Source: Gammaproteobacteria bacterium
Lineage (GTDB): Bacteria > Pseudomonadota > Gammaproteobacteria > Steroidobacterales > GCA-2729495
Direction: 5' to 3'
Assembly: GCA_029245525.1 (NCBI GenBank)
Contig: JAQWPD010000044.1
Coordinates: 42,165 to 106,164, forward strand
Length of the DNA: 64,000 nt
Shown: piece by piece, positions 1 to 7,795 of the stretch
Numbering within the stretch: the stretch's first letter is position 1
Layout of the letters: each line of letters opens with the position of its first letter
Notes under the pieces: model-generated
What the model saw: only the letters and a program-made list of their open reading frames with translations
The model's database searches: none
Told to the model about the DNA's origin: nothing
Position numbers and translations under genes: made by a program

Positions 1-168
1 GAGCGAATGGCATTCCGAAAGGATATCGAAGTCTTGCTGGAAGCGAACAAAGACAAGTTCCCAACCTGGTCGGTTCCGGCGCTGAAAATCAATTTCAATG
101 AGCGACTGTTTGCGGCACTGCGCAAATCCGGCAGGCACGGTCCTCTTTGGCAACACATAAGGGGCTAG
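1..168 (+). CDS. C-terminal fragment of an unidentified protein
   Basis: Frame 1 is open from the window edge to a TAG at 166-168 and encodes the last 55 residues of a protein. The fragment is basic and ends in HGPLWQHIRG. I do not recognise the family from this piece, and the start lies outside the window. The following 188 bases before the copper promoter hold no convincing gene, so this gene is probably not co-transcribed with the copper cluster. Confidence 0.5.
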   Translation, partial: ERMAFRKDIEVLLEANKDKFPTWSVPALKINFNERLFAALRKSGRHGPLWQHIRG

Positions 169-356
169 GTAAAGCAATTAACACAACCGGACTATCACGG
201 GAAGAACCCCCAAAAGACCTTTTAAGACCAACAAAACCACGCCATTCATAAAAATAAAAGCGTAGACTAAATAAGGCACTTAAGAACTAAGGCGCTGTAA
301 AGTTGTCCCTTTAATAGGCATCAACACAACAGTCTCCGGCAAGACCGCAAGCACGT

Positions 357-388
357 TTGACCCTAATCAATACTCCAGAGTGTAGAAT
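357..388 (+). promoter_or_regulatory. MerR-family-type promoter of the copper cluster
   Basis: A -35-like TTGACC (357-362) and a -10-like TAGAAT (383-388) are separated by 20 bases, the overlong spacer typical of promoters activated by MerR-family metal sensors (19-20 bp instead of 17). The spacer carries ACTCCAGAGTG (372-382), which, as I recall it, matches one arm of the E. coli ZntR operator at zntA. The other arm is degenerate. It reads toward the CopL-like gene and copA. No MerR-type regulator gene is in the window, so the regulator and its metal are inferred. Confidence 0.6.
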
Positions 389-446
389 TGAAAGTATTAT
401 GAGTTAGCGAGCATTTGGAAACCTGCTGCTTTGTCTGCTGCTGTCT

Positions 447-752
447 TTGCAGGGCATCAGTCTCGCCCATGCGAACTGCAACGAACATGCCAACGACAAC
501 ACTGCATCCGGTGTTGTTGTGTCCATGGAAGCAACTCATGAACACTGTGAGACAACCGAGCTGGAAAAACACCAAATGCCGGCCGATCAGATGTGCGACA
601 ACGGCTGCAATGACTGCCCCAGTGCAAGCATTGCGTTTAGCAAAACATCGGAAGAACAGCTGGCACTGCAGATTGCCGATTATCCTCCCTACGTGGACGT
701 TCATTCTGCGCCTCTATCTGAAGGCGTACCAATCCCACCCGATTGCGCCTAA
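447..752 (+). CDS. CopL-like Cys/His-rich periplasmic protein, start uncertain
   Basis: Small protein rich in Cys, His and acidic residues (motif MCDNGCNDC near the middle), ending in a proline-rich tail, just upstream of copA. This matches the general plan of CopL-family proteins, which in Xanthomonas are needed for copper-induced expression of copA. The first codon given is TTG at 447, but a good signal peptide ([15 protein letters not shown], then an A-x-A-like site) is encoded in the same frame from 408. Just before it the frame reads ATG AGT TAG (399-407), so the natural ATG start is followed by a stop at codon 3. Either the gene is damaged, the base is wrong, or a non-ATG codon is used. 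A copper-binding role is inferred. Confidence 0.55.
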   Translation: MQGISLAHANCNEHANDNTASGVVVSMEATHEHCETTELEKHQMPADQMCDNGCNDCPSASIAFSKTSEEQLALQIADYPPYVDVHSAPLSEGVPIPPDCA

Positions 753-855
753 ACACAAGATCAGTGCGTCTGCGATAACCCGCTCAATACAGAGCTTCGC
801 AGATTTCAATGCTCAATCTTTCGTTTCGCAATGACGAACTCGGGATACCACTAGA

Positions 856-2655
856 ATGAATCAGCCTCCTTTTACCTCGCACCAACTGCTTTCACGGCGA
901 CGCTTTGTTACAGGCGTTGCGGCGGGCGCCTCACTCGTTGCCTCAGGGCTCATGACCAGAGCGGATGCAAACAATAACCTGAGTGGCAATACTTTTAATC
1001 TGACTATCGGCAATCAGCAGGTGAACTTCACCGGGAAAAACCGCATCGCCACAACTGTCAACGGTTCACTGCCAGGGCCCACACTGCGCTGGAAAGAAGG
1101 TCAGCACGTAAATATGAACGTGACCAACCAACTTGGTGTCGACAGCTCCATTCACTGGCACGGCATTATTCTGCCCGAAGACATGGACGGTGTCCCGGGC
1201 TTGAGCTTCGCCGGCATAAGGCCTGGCGAAACGTTTAATTATAATTTTAAGCTTAACCAAAGCGGTACCTACTGGTATCACAGTCATTCCGGGTTTCAGG
1301 AGCAAACCGGGGTTTTGGGCGCAATAGTCATTGAACCTGAGGGCGGCGAGCCTTTCCCCACCGATCGCGATTACGTCATCATACTGTCGGATTGGAGTGA
1401 CGAAAAACCCGAAAGAGTTTATAGCAATCTGAAAAAACAAAGTGACCTCTACAATTGGAATGAACGAACCTTAGTGGATACGTGGCGTGACATTCGATCG
1501 AAAGGGGTTTCAGCTACTGCTGCCGACCGGCATATGTGGAATATGATGCGTATGTCTGATCGCGATATCTCGGATGTCAACGGCACAACCTATACATTTC
1601 TGATGAACGGTCAGACACCTGCAGACCGCTGGAAGGGTTTGTTCAAACGTGGCGAAAAGGTCCGTTTAAGATTCATCAATGCCGCCGCCATGACGTTTTT
1701 CGATGTTCGCATTCCAGGCCTTAAACTTAAAGTTGTCAGCGCCGATGGGCAGGCTATCGAGCCCGTGACTGTCGATGACTTTCGTATTGGTGTGGCCGAA
1801 ACCTATGATGTCATCGTCGAGCCAGAAAGCGATGCGGCCTATAGCATCTTTGCTCAGGACATCGATCGCTCCGGCTATGCCCTCGGCATGCTAACTCCGG
1901 ATCTGTCATTAAACGCAGATGTACCCACGATGGACCCACGGCCTATTCTCAGCCATGCCGACATGGGTATGAGCATGGCGCACGCGGGCGGCGGTCACAG
2001 CGGCATGAATCACGGAAATATGGCCAGCCCCAAAATGAATCACGCCAACATGACCGATCCCCACATGAATCACGCCAACATGACCGATCCCCACATGAAT
2101 CACCGCAGCCCAGCGCCGGCGGGCATGGGCAGCACTGCACCCATCATTCACAAGAGCTCCGAAAAAGGCCCGCAAACGGACATGCGTGCAGAAATGCCAC
2201 AGACTCAACTCAACAATCCCGGTATCGGACTGGTCGATAATGGGCGACGAGTGCTCACCTACGCCGATTTACGCAACCTTTATCCGACACCCGACCCACG
2301 CGACCCTACGCGGGAAATTCAATTGCATCTCACTGGCAACATGCAGCGTTATATGTGGTCCATGGATGGCATGGCCTTTGTCGATGCCGAGCCATTGAAA
2401 TTTAACTATGGCGAGCGGTTACGCATCACTCTGGTAAACGACACCATGATGAATCATCCCGTGCACCTGCATGGCATGTGGAGCGACCTTGAAACGGGAG
2501 ATCCAAAACGTATTCCGCGAAAACACACCGTGATCGTGCAGCCTGGTAGAAAAATCAGCTATCTGGTCACTGCCGATGCAAGAGGCAACTGGGCGTATCA
2601 TTGCCATCTGATGTATCACATGATGGGTATGTTTCGCGTTGTGGAGGTAAGTTGA
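856..2655 (+). CDS. copA: Copper resistance multicopper oxidase CopA
   Basis: Periplasmic multicopper oxidase of 599 residues that oxidises and binds Cu(I). A twin-arginine signal (SRRRF at 13-17, then a hydrophobic stretch) shows export of the folded enzyme. Copper ligands are all visible: HWHG at 100-103, HSH at 142-144, HPVHLHG at 534-540 and HCH at 582-584 followed by H588 and M592-type axial residues. A Met/His-rich insert lies at about 373-417 and is typical of CopA/PcoA. It follows the CopL-like gene and precedes copB, whose ribosome binding site overlaps the copA end, so they form an operon, probably driven by the MerR-type promoter at 357-388. Confidence 0.95.
   Translation: MNQPPFTSHQLLSRRRFVTGVAAGASLVASGLMTRADANNNLSGNTFNLTIGNQQVNFTGKNRIATTVNGSLPGPTLRWKEGQHVNMNVTNQLGVDSSIHWHGIILPEDMDGVPGLSFAGIRPGETFNYNFKLNQSGTYWYHSHSGFQEQTGVLGAIVIEPEGGEPFPTDRDYVIILSDWSDEKPERVYSNLKKQSDLYNWNERTLVDTWRDIRSKGVSATAADRHMWNMMRMSDRDISDVNGTTYTFLMNGQTPADRWKGLFKRGEKVRLRFINAAAMTFFDVRIPGLKLKVVSADGQAIEPVTVDDFRIGVAETYDVIVEPESDAAYSIFAQDIDRSGYALGMLTPDLSLNADVPTMDPRPILSHADMGMSMAHAGGGHSGMNHGNMASPKMNHANMTDPHMNHANMTDPHMNHRSPAPAGMGSTAPIIHKSSEKGPQTDMRAEMPQTQLNNPGIGLVDNGRRVLTYADLRNLYPTPDPRDPTREIQLHLTGNMQRYMWSMDGMAFVDAEPLKFNYGERLRITLVNDTMMNHPVHLHGMWSDLETGDPKRIPRKHTVIVQPGRKISYLVTADARGNWAYHCHLMYHMMGMFRVVEVS
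2035..2094 (+). repeat. Two exact tandem copies of a 30-bp unit inside copA
   Basis: The 30-base unit starting ATGAATCACGCCAACATGAC occurs at 2035-2064 and again at 2065-2094 without a mismatch, and a third partial copy begins at 2095. Each unit encodes MNHANMTDPH, so the repeat adds Met and His ligands to the copper-binding insert. Exact identity suggests recent duplication by slippage. Confidence 0.9.
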
Positions 2656-2657
2656 GC

Positions 2658-3380
2658 ATGCGCATTAACAAGCCAACTATGCTGTTTTTTGCTCTATGCG
2701 CTTCGCTCTCGAGCGGGTCGGTGCTCGCTGACACAAAGATGAACGGCAACCCGATCATCACCAAACTTTCTGTGCAAAGCCTAGAATACGGTTTCGGTTC
2801 TGGTGCGAACACGCTTAATTGGGAGCAGGCACAACTGCAGATAGGCACCGACCTCAATGGTCTGTCAATTCGCTCTAATGGCCACACCGAAAACGGCAAG
2901 GTCGACGAGGCCAATCTGATCGTGCAATACAGCCGAGGCATCTCAGCGTTCTGGGATTTACAAGCAGGCTGGAAACGAGATATCCGTCCGCAACCGCATC
3001 GCGACTCGGCGGTTTTCGGGCTCAGCGGCACTGCGCCTTACCGTTTTGAGGTGGAAAGCTATGTGGGGATCGGTCGCGGTGGCAACATCGAGTTCTACCT
3101 TGATGCAGAAAAAGAGTTGCTCATTACCAATCGCTGGATGCTAGCGCCACAGTTTTCGATAAACGCATTCAGCCAAAAAGACGCTGAAGTAGGAATTGGC
3201 TCTGGGGTGAACGAAACCGAACTGGCATTGAGGCTGCATTATGTCTGGCGTAAAAACCTACTGCCTTACATCGGCATAGCGTATCAGCAGGAATATGGAG
3301 AAACTGCCGACCTGACGCGTGCCGAAGGCGATAGTACGCACAATACTCAATGGGTTGTTGGCATTCAGGGCTGGCTATAA
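2658..3380 (+). CDS. copB: Copper resistance outer membrane protein CopB
   Basis: 240-residue protein with an N-terminal signal peptide (hydrophobic residues about 8-22, cleavage near VLA-D) and the alternating pattern of an outer-membrane beta barrel ending in an aromatic/leucine terminus (VVGIQGWL). Length and motifs such as WDLQAGWKRD and LPYIGIAYQQEYG fit the CopB/PcoB family. The ATG at 2658 is chosen over upstream in-frame codons because the signal peptide begins there and GGAGGT lies just upstream inside the end of copA. It lacks the long Met-rich N-terminal region of some CopB proteins. Role in outer-membrane copper handling is from family knowledge. Confidence 0.9.
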   Translation: MRINKPTMLFFALCASLSSGSVLADTKMNGNPIITKLSVQSLEYGFGSGANTLNWEQAQLQIGTDLNGLSIRSNGHTENGKVDEANLIVQYSRGISAFWDLQAGWKRDIRPQPHRDSAVFGLSGTAPYRFEVESYVGIGRGGNIEFYLDAEKELLITNRWMLAPQFSINAFSQKDAEVGIGSGVNETELALRLHYVWRKNLLPYIGIAYQQEYGETADLTRAEGDSTHNTQWVVGIQGWL

Positions 3381-3398
3381 AGCCCGCTATCAAAGTAA

Positions 3399-4058
3399 TT
3401 AACTCTTCGGCAGAAATGCCTGCAAGGTCAGACGGTCCATCGCAACATTCGATGTGTAAGTCACCTTGTGCGATACCGTTTCACGGTTAATCACCAGCCG
3501 GTTAGCCAGTGGTGCCACAGCGTGCCCCATGCCATCAGCCTTTGCCTTGTCGGACTCATAAAAAATAAAGTCACCGAACCAGTCATCTTGCCAGGTATCG
3601 TTCAGGTAAAAGGTCAGTGCGGTATTAGTGTGAGCGTCGTTATGCTCGCCCATTCCGGAATGCGCCTTCCAGCGATACACACCAATATAGATTTCTGCTT
3701 CGGGATCAATAAAGCCGGTTGCATGCACGGCATCAATAAACATCGTCAATTCCGCTGGCATGTCACTCCCTTTGCTCGACCACTGGCGGGTACCCATGTT
3801 GTCATCGAAATCGCGGATCAGTTGTTGATCCCAATTGCGCTGCTCTCTCGTTCTATCACAATTGGCTTTTATGGCCCATTGCTGCAATTTGATAAACTCC
3901 TGATGGTCCAAAAAGCTATCACACAAAATCACTCCGCCATCGGCAAATACCTGGACGGAATTCTCTTGTTTTCTTTGAGCTGCATACGCCCTCAACTTGT
4001 CCTTCAGAGATTGAGGTAACAACCTACGCAACCACCCAATTAATGTTTTACTGCTCAT
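3399..4058 (-). CDS. 2-oxoglutarate/Fe(II)-dependent oxygenase-like protein
   Basis: 219-residue protein with the signature of prolyl-4-hydroxylase-like 2OG-Fe(II) oxygenases: the iron-binding HxD (HND in GMGEHNDAHT), the core strand LTFYLNDTW, a GDFIFYES turn, and a distal SHKV histidine followed by RLTLQAFL. No signal peptide is evident. It is convergent with copB, with an 18-base gap, and is not part of the copper operon. Substrate is unknown; relatives hydroxylate proline or small molecules, and some act on proteins. Confidence 0.75.
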   Translation of the reverse strand: MSSKTLIGWLRRLLPQSLKDKLRAYAAQRKQENSVQVFADGGVILCDSFLDHQEFIKLQQWAIKANCDRTREQRNWDQQLIRDFDDNMGTRQWSSKGSDMPAELTMFIDAVHATGFIDPEAEIYIGVYRWKAHSGMGEHNDAHTNTALTFYLNDTWQDDWFGDFIFYESDKAKADGMGHAVAPLANRLVINRETVSHKVTYTSNVAMDRLTLQAFLPKS

Positions 4059-4226
4059 ACCTGACCCATCCTACCCACTATTCGAGGCGTTTAGCGAAAT
4101 ACATACCCAATCATGGACTCTATCCTCGCCCTACTCATAAAATCTGATCGTTCATCGTAACCTTGCCAGTTTAGCCAGAAAAGCGCTTCTGTCACAAACA
4201 GACATCAACTAAGGTCAAAAAAGAGC

Positions 4227-4259
4227 AAAAAAAAGCCCCATCCAATGATGGGGCAAAAA
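4227..4259 (-). terminator. Rho-independent terminator for the small minus-strand operon
   Basis: A perfect 8-bp stem GCCCCATC/GATGGGGC (4235-4242 with 4247-4254) closes a 4-base loop. On the minus strand it is followed by eight T (4234-4227). The plus strand has A rather than T after the stem, so it works only for the minus-strand genes at 4367-5013. Confidence 0.85.
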
Positions 4260-4366
4260 GGGCACATTACAATCAAAAAATGCGCAAGGGGTTATTCCAC
4301 GGTATCAGTAGGTCCACAAGCATCTGTTGCAGAGCCGGTGTTCGCAGCTCTTCGCCATAATAAATA

Positions 4367-4555
4367 TCAGAGTTGGTCCTCAACCAAAATAGAGATCTGC
4401 ACCATCTCGGCCATCGCTGCATCGCGCAACGCACCAGGCTCTGTACACACCACGGCGGCCTGCAACTGCTGTTGCAGGTGCCAGAGCTCTGCAGCGCTTT
4501 CCAACTGAACATTACAGCCTTTCAGCATGAACAAATCACTCGTTGATACAGCCAT
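4367..4555 (-). CDS. Small unknown protein, possibly read on by frameshift
   Basis: 62-residue protein, probably real because ATG at 4555 sits 6 bases after a strong GGAGG on the minus strand. It is predicted helical (AELWHLQQQLQAAVV) and has no signal peptide. I do not recognise the family. It lies 41 bases downstream of the gene at 4597-5013 and shares its terminator. The frame stops at TGA (4369-4367), but the +1 frame stays open for 31 more codons to 4273, ending 13 bases before the terminator stem-loop region. The junction reads CTC TGA. Confidence 0.5.
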   Translation of the reverse strand: MAVSTSDLFMLKGCNVQLESAAELWHLQQQLQAAVVCTEPGALRDAAMAEMVQISILVEDQL

Positions 4556-4596
4556 ATCCAACCTCCACTACTTCAACCAGAAATCGATGATGCCAG

Positions 4597-5013
4597 TCAA
4601 GATTCAACACGATGGCATTCAGCCATCGTGTCACCCTGCTGCATCGTTGCCAGGTGCGCACCAAGATACAGAGTCTGCGCATCAGTTAACCCATGCAGGT
4701 AGCTGGAGCTTGCGGCCACCTCACCGGACATATCGAGCAAAGCGCGCGCAGCCTCAAGCGCGTCTTTCTCATTGCCGTTCAGCAGGCAAAACACATAAGC
4801 CACCATCTGATACTCCTGTGGGGTGAGCTCCAGTGAGCGCGCGAGTCCCTCAATCAAGCCAGATGCATAGCCACGGGCCGCCATCGCTGATTCTTCCCTC
4901 CCCTCACATAAATGCTGCAAAGCACGCCGTTTTACCCACAGATGCGTGGCTCTGGCCACCGCATCTGCCCGTCTGAGCCAATCGGTGGAGAAATATGGGC
5001 TATCGAAGTTCAT
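4597..5013 (-). CDS. Unknown 138-residue alpha-helical protein
   Basis: Alanine- and leucine-rich protein of 138 residues with several amphipathic helices (for example EALARS-type segment SGLIEGLARSLELTPQEYQM). No signal peptide, membrane span or known motif is visible and I do not recognise it. It is transcribed divergently from the AraC-type regulator starting at 5101, with 87 bases between starts, and is followed by a second small gene and a terminator, so the pair is plausibly a regulated operon. Its upstream ribosome binding site is weak. Confidence 0.5.
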   Translation of the reverse strand: MNFDSPYFSTDWLRRADAVARATHLWVKRRALQHLCEGREESAMAARGYASGLIEGLARSLELTPQEYQMVAYVFCLLNGNEKDALEAARALLDMSGEVAASSSYLHGLTDAQTLYLGAHLATMQQGDTMAECHRVES

Positions 5014-5100
5014 GGGGATAAGTTACGGAAACAAATGCCATGCATCTTGTCTTTAGCGGCCAAGTCAGATTCAATACCTATCAAACACTTGGGAAAGATT

Positions 5101-6123
5101 ATGTTTCTAGAACCAACTTCACTCTCTGCGAATGCCCTGCTGATGACCGAAACGGTCGAACGGCACTATGGCATCGACCCGAAACCCATGCTGAACAAGC
5201 TCGACATGGATCCAGCCTTAATGTACAAGCCTGGCGCGCGCTACCCCACACTAAAAATGATTGCGCTTTGGAAAATGATTGTTGAAGAAACCGGCGACCC
5301 CTGCGTGGGTCTGGTTATTGGTAGTCATGTAAAAACCACCACCTTTCATGCCCTCAGCTTTGCCTGGCTTGCCAGCAGCTCGATTACTGAGGAGCTGAAA
5401 AGATTGCAACGCTATTTCAAAGTAATCTGCAGCATGCCCCTCGACCTGAATATCGTAGACGACGGCAGTCACTATCGCTTTGAAGTGCACTACCCCGAGG
5501 GGAGCCCGATGGGGCCACCGGAGTCTATTGATGCTTTCTTTATGGCGATGCTTAGACTCTGCCGTTTAACCCGAGATGATGATTTTTGCCCAACTAAAGT
5601 CTGTTTTACCGCCGACCATAACCGCGCTAGCATCAGTCGTTACACCGATGCATTTTCAGCTCCGGTCGAGCTCGGCACACCGTTTAATTACATTGAATTT
5701 GATAAAACAGAATGCGATGCCATGTTGTCAGGGAGAAATATTGAGCTGGCTATGGCCAACGAACGAATCCTGGACAGCTATGTGCAGGCGCTGGATCCGG
5801 ATAAAGTCACCAGCCAGGTTAGAGGATTACTAATCTCCCTAATGCCCTCAGGGCATGTCGGCCAGGAAGAAGTTGCGCGAAAAATGAATCGCAGTTTAAG
5901 CACCTTGCAGCGACAACTCAGCAGCGAAGGCAAAAACTTCAAGGATATTAGAGATGAAACACGGCGACTGATGGCGGAAGAATACATCCGTGAGGGTCAT
6001 TACTCGCTAAGCCAAATTGCATTTCTGCTGGGTTTCTCAGACCAAAGTAATTTTTCCCGTGCCTTCAAGCGCTGGACTGGCAGCACCCCCGGCGATTACC
6101 GGCCTGTGCACATTGAGACATAA
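5101..6123 (+). CDS. AraC-family transcriptional regulator
   Basis: 340-residue regulator. The N-terminal two thirds look like the arabinose-binding-type ligand domain of OruR/ArgR-like AraC proteins. The C-terminus (about 240-338) holds two helix-turn-helix motifs, seen in GQEEVARKMNRSLSTLQRQL and SLSQIAFLLGFSDQSNFSRA, followed by the conserved GSTPGDYR. The frame is open upstream to 4912, but ATG at 5101 is chosen because it gives the usual family start and the upstream codons overlap the divergent gene at 4597-5013. It probably controls that divergent operon and itself; the effector is unknown. Confidence 0.85.
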   Translation: MFLEPTSLSANALLMTETVERHYGIDPKPMLNKLDMDPALMYKPGARYPTLKMIALWKMIVEETGDPCVGLVIGSHVKTTTFHALSFAWLASSSITEELKRLQRYFKVICSMPLDLNIVDDGSHYRFEVHYPEGSPMGPPESIDAFFMAMLRLCRLTRDDDFCPTKVCFTADHNRASISRYTDAFSAPVELGTPFNYIEFDKTECDAMLSGRNIELAMANERILDSYVQALDPDKVTSQVRGLLISLMPSGHVGQEEVARKMNRSLSTLQRQLSSEGKNFKDIRDETRRLMAEEYIREGHYSLSQIAFLLGFSDQSNFSRAFKRWTGSTPGDYRPVHIET

Positions 6124-6266
6124 GCGCTGCATGTTCCAGACCATGATTCTCAGCTTAAGCATTAAGTCGCTGCTAACACGCGCACTACAGGACCGGTGGC
6201 TGAGCTTGCGCCGCTTGGCTGGAGATTAGTTAGTACCGATGTTATTCAGCGGCATCACTTTCATGC

Positions 6267-6713
6267 ATGGACCAACTCATGGGTATCTTAAACAATCCAG
6301 ATTCTTCAACAGTTGGCCCTCTGCGCCGACTGATGGCAGGTATGTATGACTGGCTGTTAATTCTTGCCATGGCAATAATCGGTTCGATGCCCATCGTATT
6401 TTTTTATGGGGAATCGGTGCCAACAGGAAACCTGATGTACCAATTAGCACTGTTGGCACTCAGCATCGGCTACTTTACGTATTGCTGGACGCGAAGCGGC
6501 CAAACGCTGGGAATGAGGACTTGGAATATCCGGATCATGACTAAAGCCGGCGGTCGAATTAACACAAAGCAGTGCCTGCTGCACTTCGCTGCCGCTTTCA
6601 TTTCGCTTGCAACAATGGGCATAGGTTTCTGGTGGGCATGGACTAACCACGAAAGAATCACTTGGCATGATCTCTGGAGTGAAGCCCGACTGCAGCACAC
6701 ACCAAAGCGCTGA
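6267..6713 (+). CDS. RDD family membrane protein
   Basis: 148-residue inner-membrane protein with the RDD family pattern: a charged N-terminus with RRLMAGMYDWLLILA (the Arg-Asp feature in the first helix), a second hydrophobic segment, the TWSGQTLGM-like motif TRSGQTLGMRTWNIRI, and a further transmembrane stretch, then TWHDLWS near the end. Function of these proteins is mostly unknown, with some linked to ion transport. Start may be 6267 or the ATG at 6279. It is convergent with lptG, 11 bases apart, an arrangement often seen for RDD genes next to lptG. Confidence 0.85.
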   Translation: MDQLMGILNNPDSSTVGPLRRLMAGMYDWLLILAMAIIGSMPIVFFYGESVPTGNLMYQLALLALSIGYFTYCWTRSGQTLGMRTWNIRIMTKAGGRINTKQCLLHFAAAFISLATMGIGFWWAWTNHERITWHDLWSEARLQHTPKR

Positions 6714-6724
6714 CAGCACTATGC

Positions 6725-7795
6725 CTAACGCGTTCTCAACAGCAAGACCACCGTTAAAACAGCCAGCATAAATGTCGGCATCCAGCCCATCAGAAATGGA
6801 TTAAGGTTAAAAACATCTGATGTGTCTTTTGCAATGCTGTTAAATAAAAAATAACCCAGACCAATGGCCAAGCCCACTAGCATCCTTGCTCCAGCGCCAC
6901 CTGAGCGCAAACTCCCCATGACAAAGGGCACCGCTAACACAGACATAATTGCAATGCCGGCAATACCCGCCACACGACCCCAAAAAGCGATTTCGTATTC
7001 TTCAGCATCGAGATCGTTCGATTTTAAGTAATCAATATAGCTGTATAGCTCAGCACCACTAAGACTGCTGGTACGAACTTCCGTTAACTCGAGCACATCC
7101 GCATTTAACTGACTCGGCGCACTGATAGTCGGTGAGTCGCTAATGATAATGCCTTCATTAACAAACACGCTTTCGCTATAGTCGTTAAAGGTCCAATTAT
7201 TAAGTGCATCCACCTCAGCTGAACGCGCCCGACTAATTGATAACAAACCATTGTTCTCAGAATTAACATTATAAATAAACATGCCACCAGAACCGATGCC
7301 ATTCTCTGCACCAGTGATGTTAAGAAACAAACTTCCGTCACGCAGCCAGGCACTCCCCGACACCGCCATACGCATATCAGAATTTTTGGTTAATGTTTTC
7401 ATTTGCCGAGCATAACGATCCAGCGGTGGAGCAATGCTTTCGGCAAGCAGCGCTCCAGTGACTGCCAGCACTATACCCGTGTACAAAGCCGACCGGCCAA
7501 TCATCATTAATGAGACACCGGAAGCCCGCAGCACAATAAGTTCGCTGTGCGTCGCCAATGCCCCCATACCCAGCAGGCCACCCAACAGCACGGATACCGG
7601 CAGCACACCCACGGCAAATCGTGGCAGCTTGAGACCGGTATACATCAAAGCCTCTTTAATGCCGTAGGCGCCAGTTCCAATATCATCCAGCTGAGAAATG
7701 AACTCAATAAAGCCGCCCACTGAGAGCAGCACGCCAAGAACCATAAGCGTCATCATCATAATCGAGCGGAAAATATAGCCATCGACAATTCTCAT
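6725..7795 (-). CDS. lptG: LPS export permease LptG
   Basis: 356-residue YjgP/YjgQ-family permease of the LptB2FG ABC transporter, which extracts lipopolysaccharide from the inner membrane and passes it to LptC/LptA. Three transmembrane segments occupy about the first 120 residues, a periplasmic beta-jellyroll domain follows, and three more helices close the protein (for example VAGIAGIAIMSVLAVPFVMG). ATG at 7795 overlaps the lptF stop as ATGA, so the two are translationally coupled. Assignment to LptG rather than LptF rests on gene order and the start MRIVDGYIFRSI. Confidence 0.93.
   Translation of the reverse strand: MRIVDGYIFRSIMMMTLMVLGVLLSVGGFIEFISQLDDIGTGAYGIKEALMYTGLKLPRFAVGVLPVSVLLGGLLGMGALATHSELIVLRASGVSLMMIGRSALYTGIVLAVTGALLAESIAPPLDRYARQMKTLTKNSDMRMAVSGSAWLRDGSLFLNITGAENGIGSGGMFIYNVNSENNGLLSISRARSAEVDALNNWTFNDYSESVFVNEGIIISDSPTISAPSQLNADVLELTEVRTSSLSGAELYSYIDYLKSNDLDAEEYEIAFWGRVAGIAGIAIMSVLAVPFVMGSLRSGGAGARMLVGLAIGLGYFLFNSIAKDTSDVFNLNPFLMGWMPTFMLAVLTVVLLLRTR

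Noticed and set aside
169..356. Small gene or RNA in the gap after the left-edge fragment
   Set aside because: The stretch is A-rich with frequent stops and no ribosome binding site, hairpin with T run, or tRNA-like fold.
415..834. 139-residue open frame overlapping the CopL-like gene
   Set aside because: It is in another frame, starts from TTG, and its translation is Cys-rich shadow sequence with no signal peptide. The 447-752 frame has the signal peptide and the CopL-like pattern.
1909..2208. Minus-strand frame with repeated GHVGVIHVGI-type units
   Set aside because: It is the antisense of the copA Met/His repeat, not an independent repeat protein.
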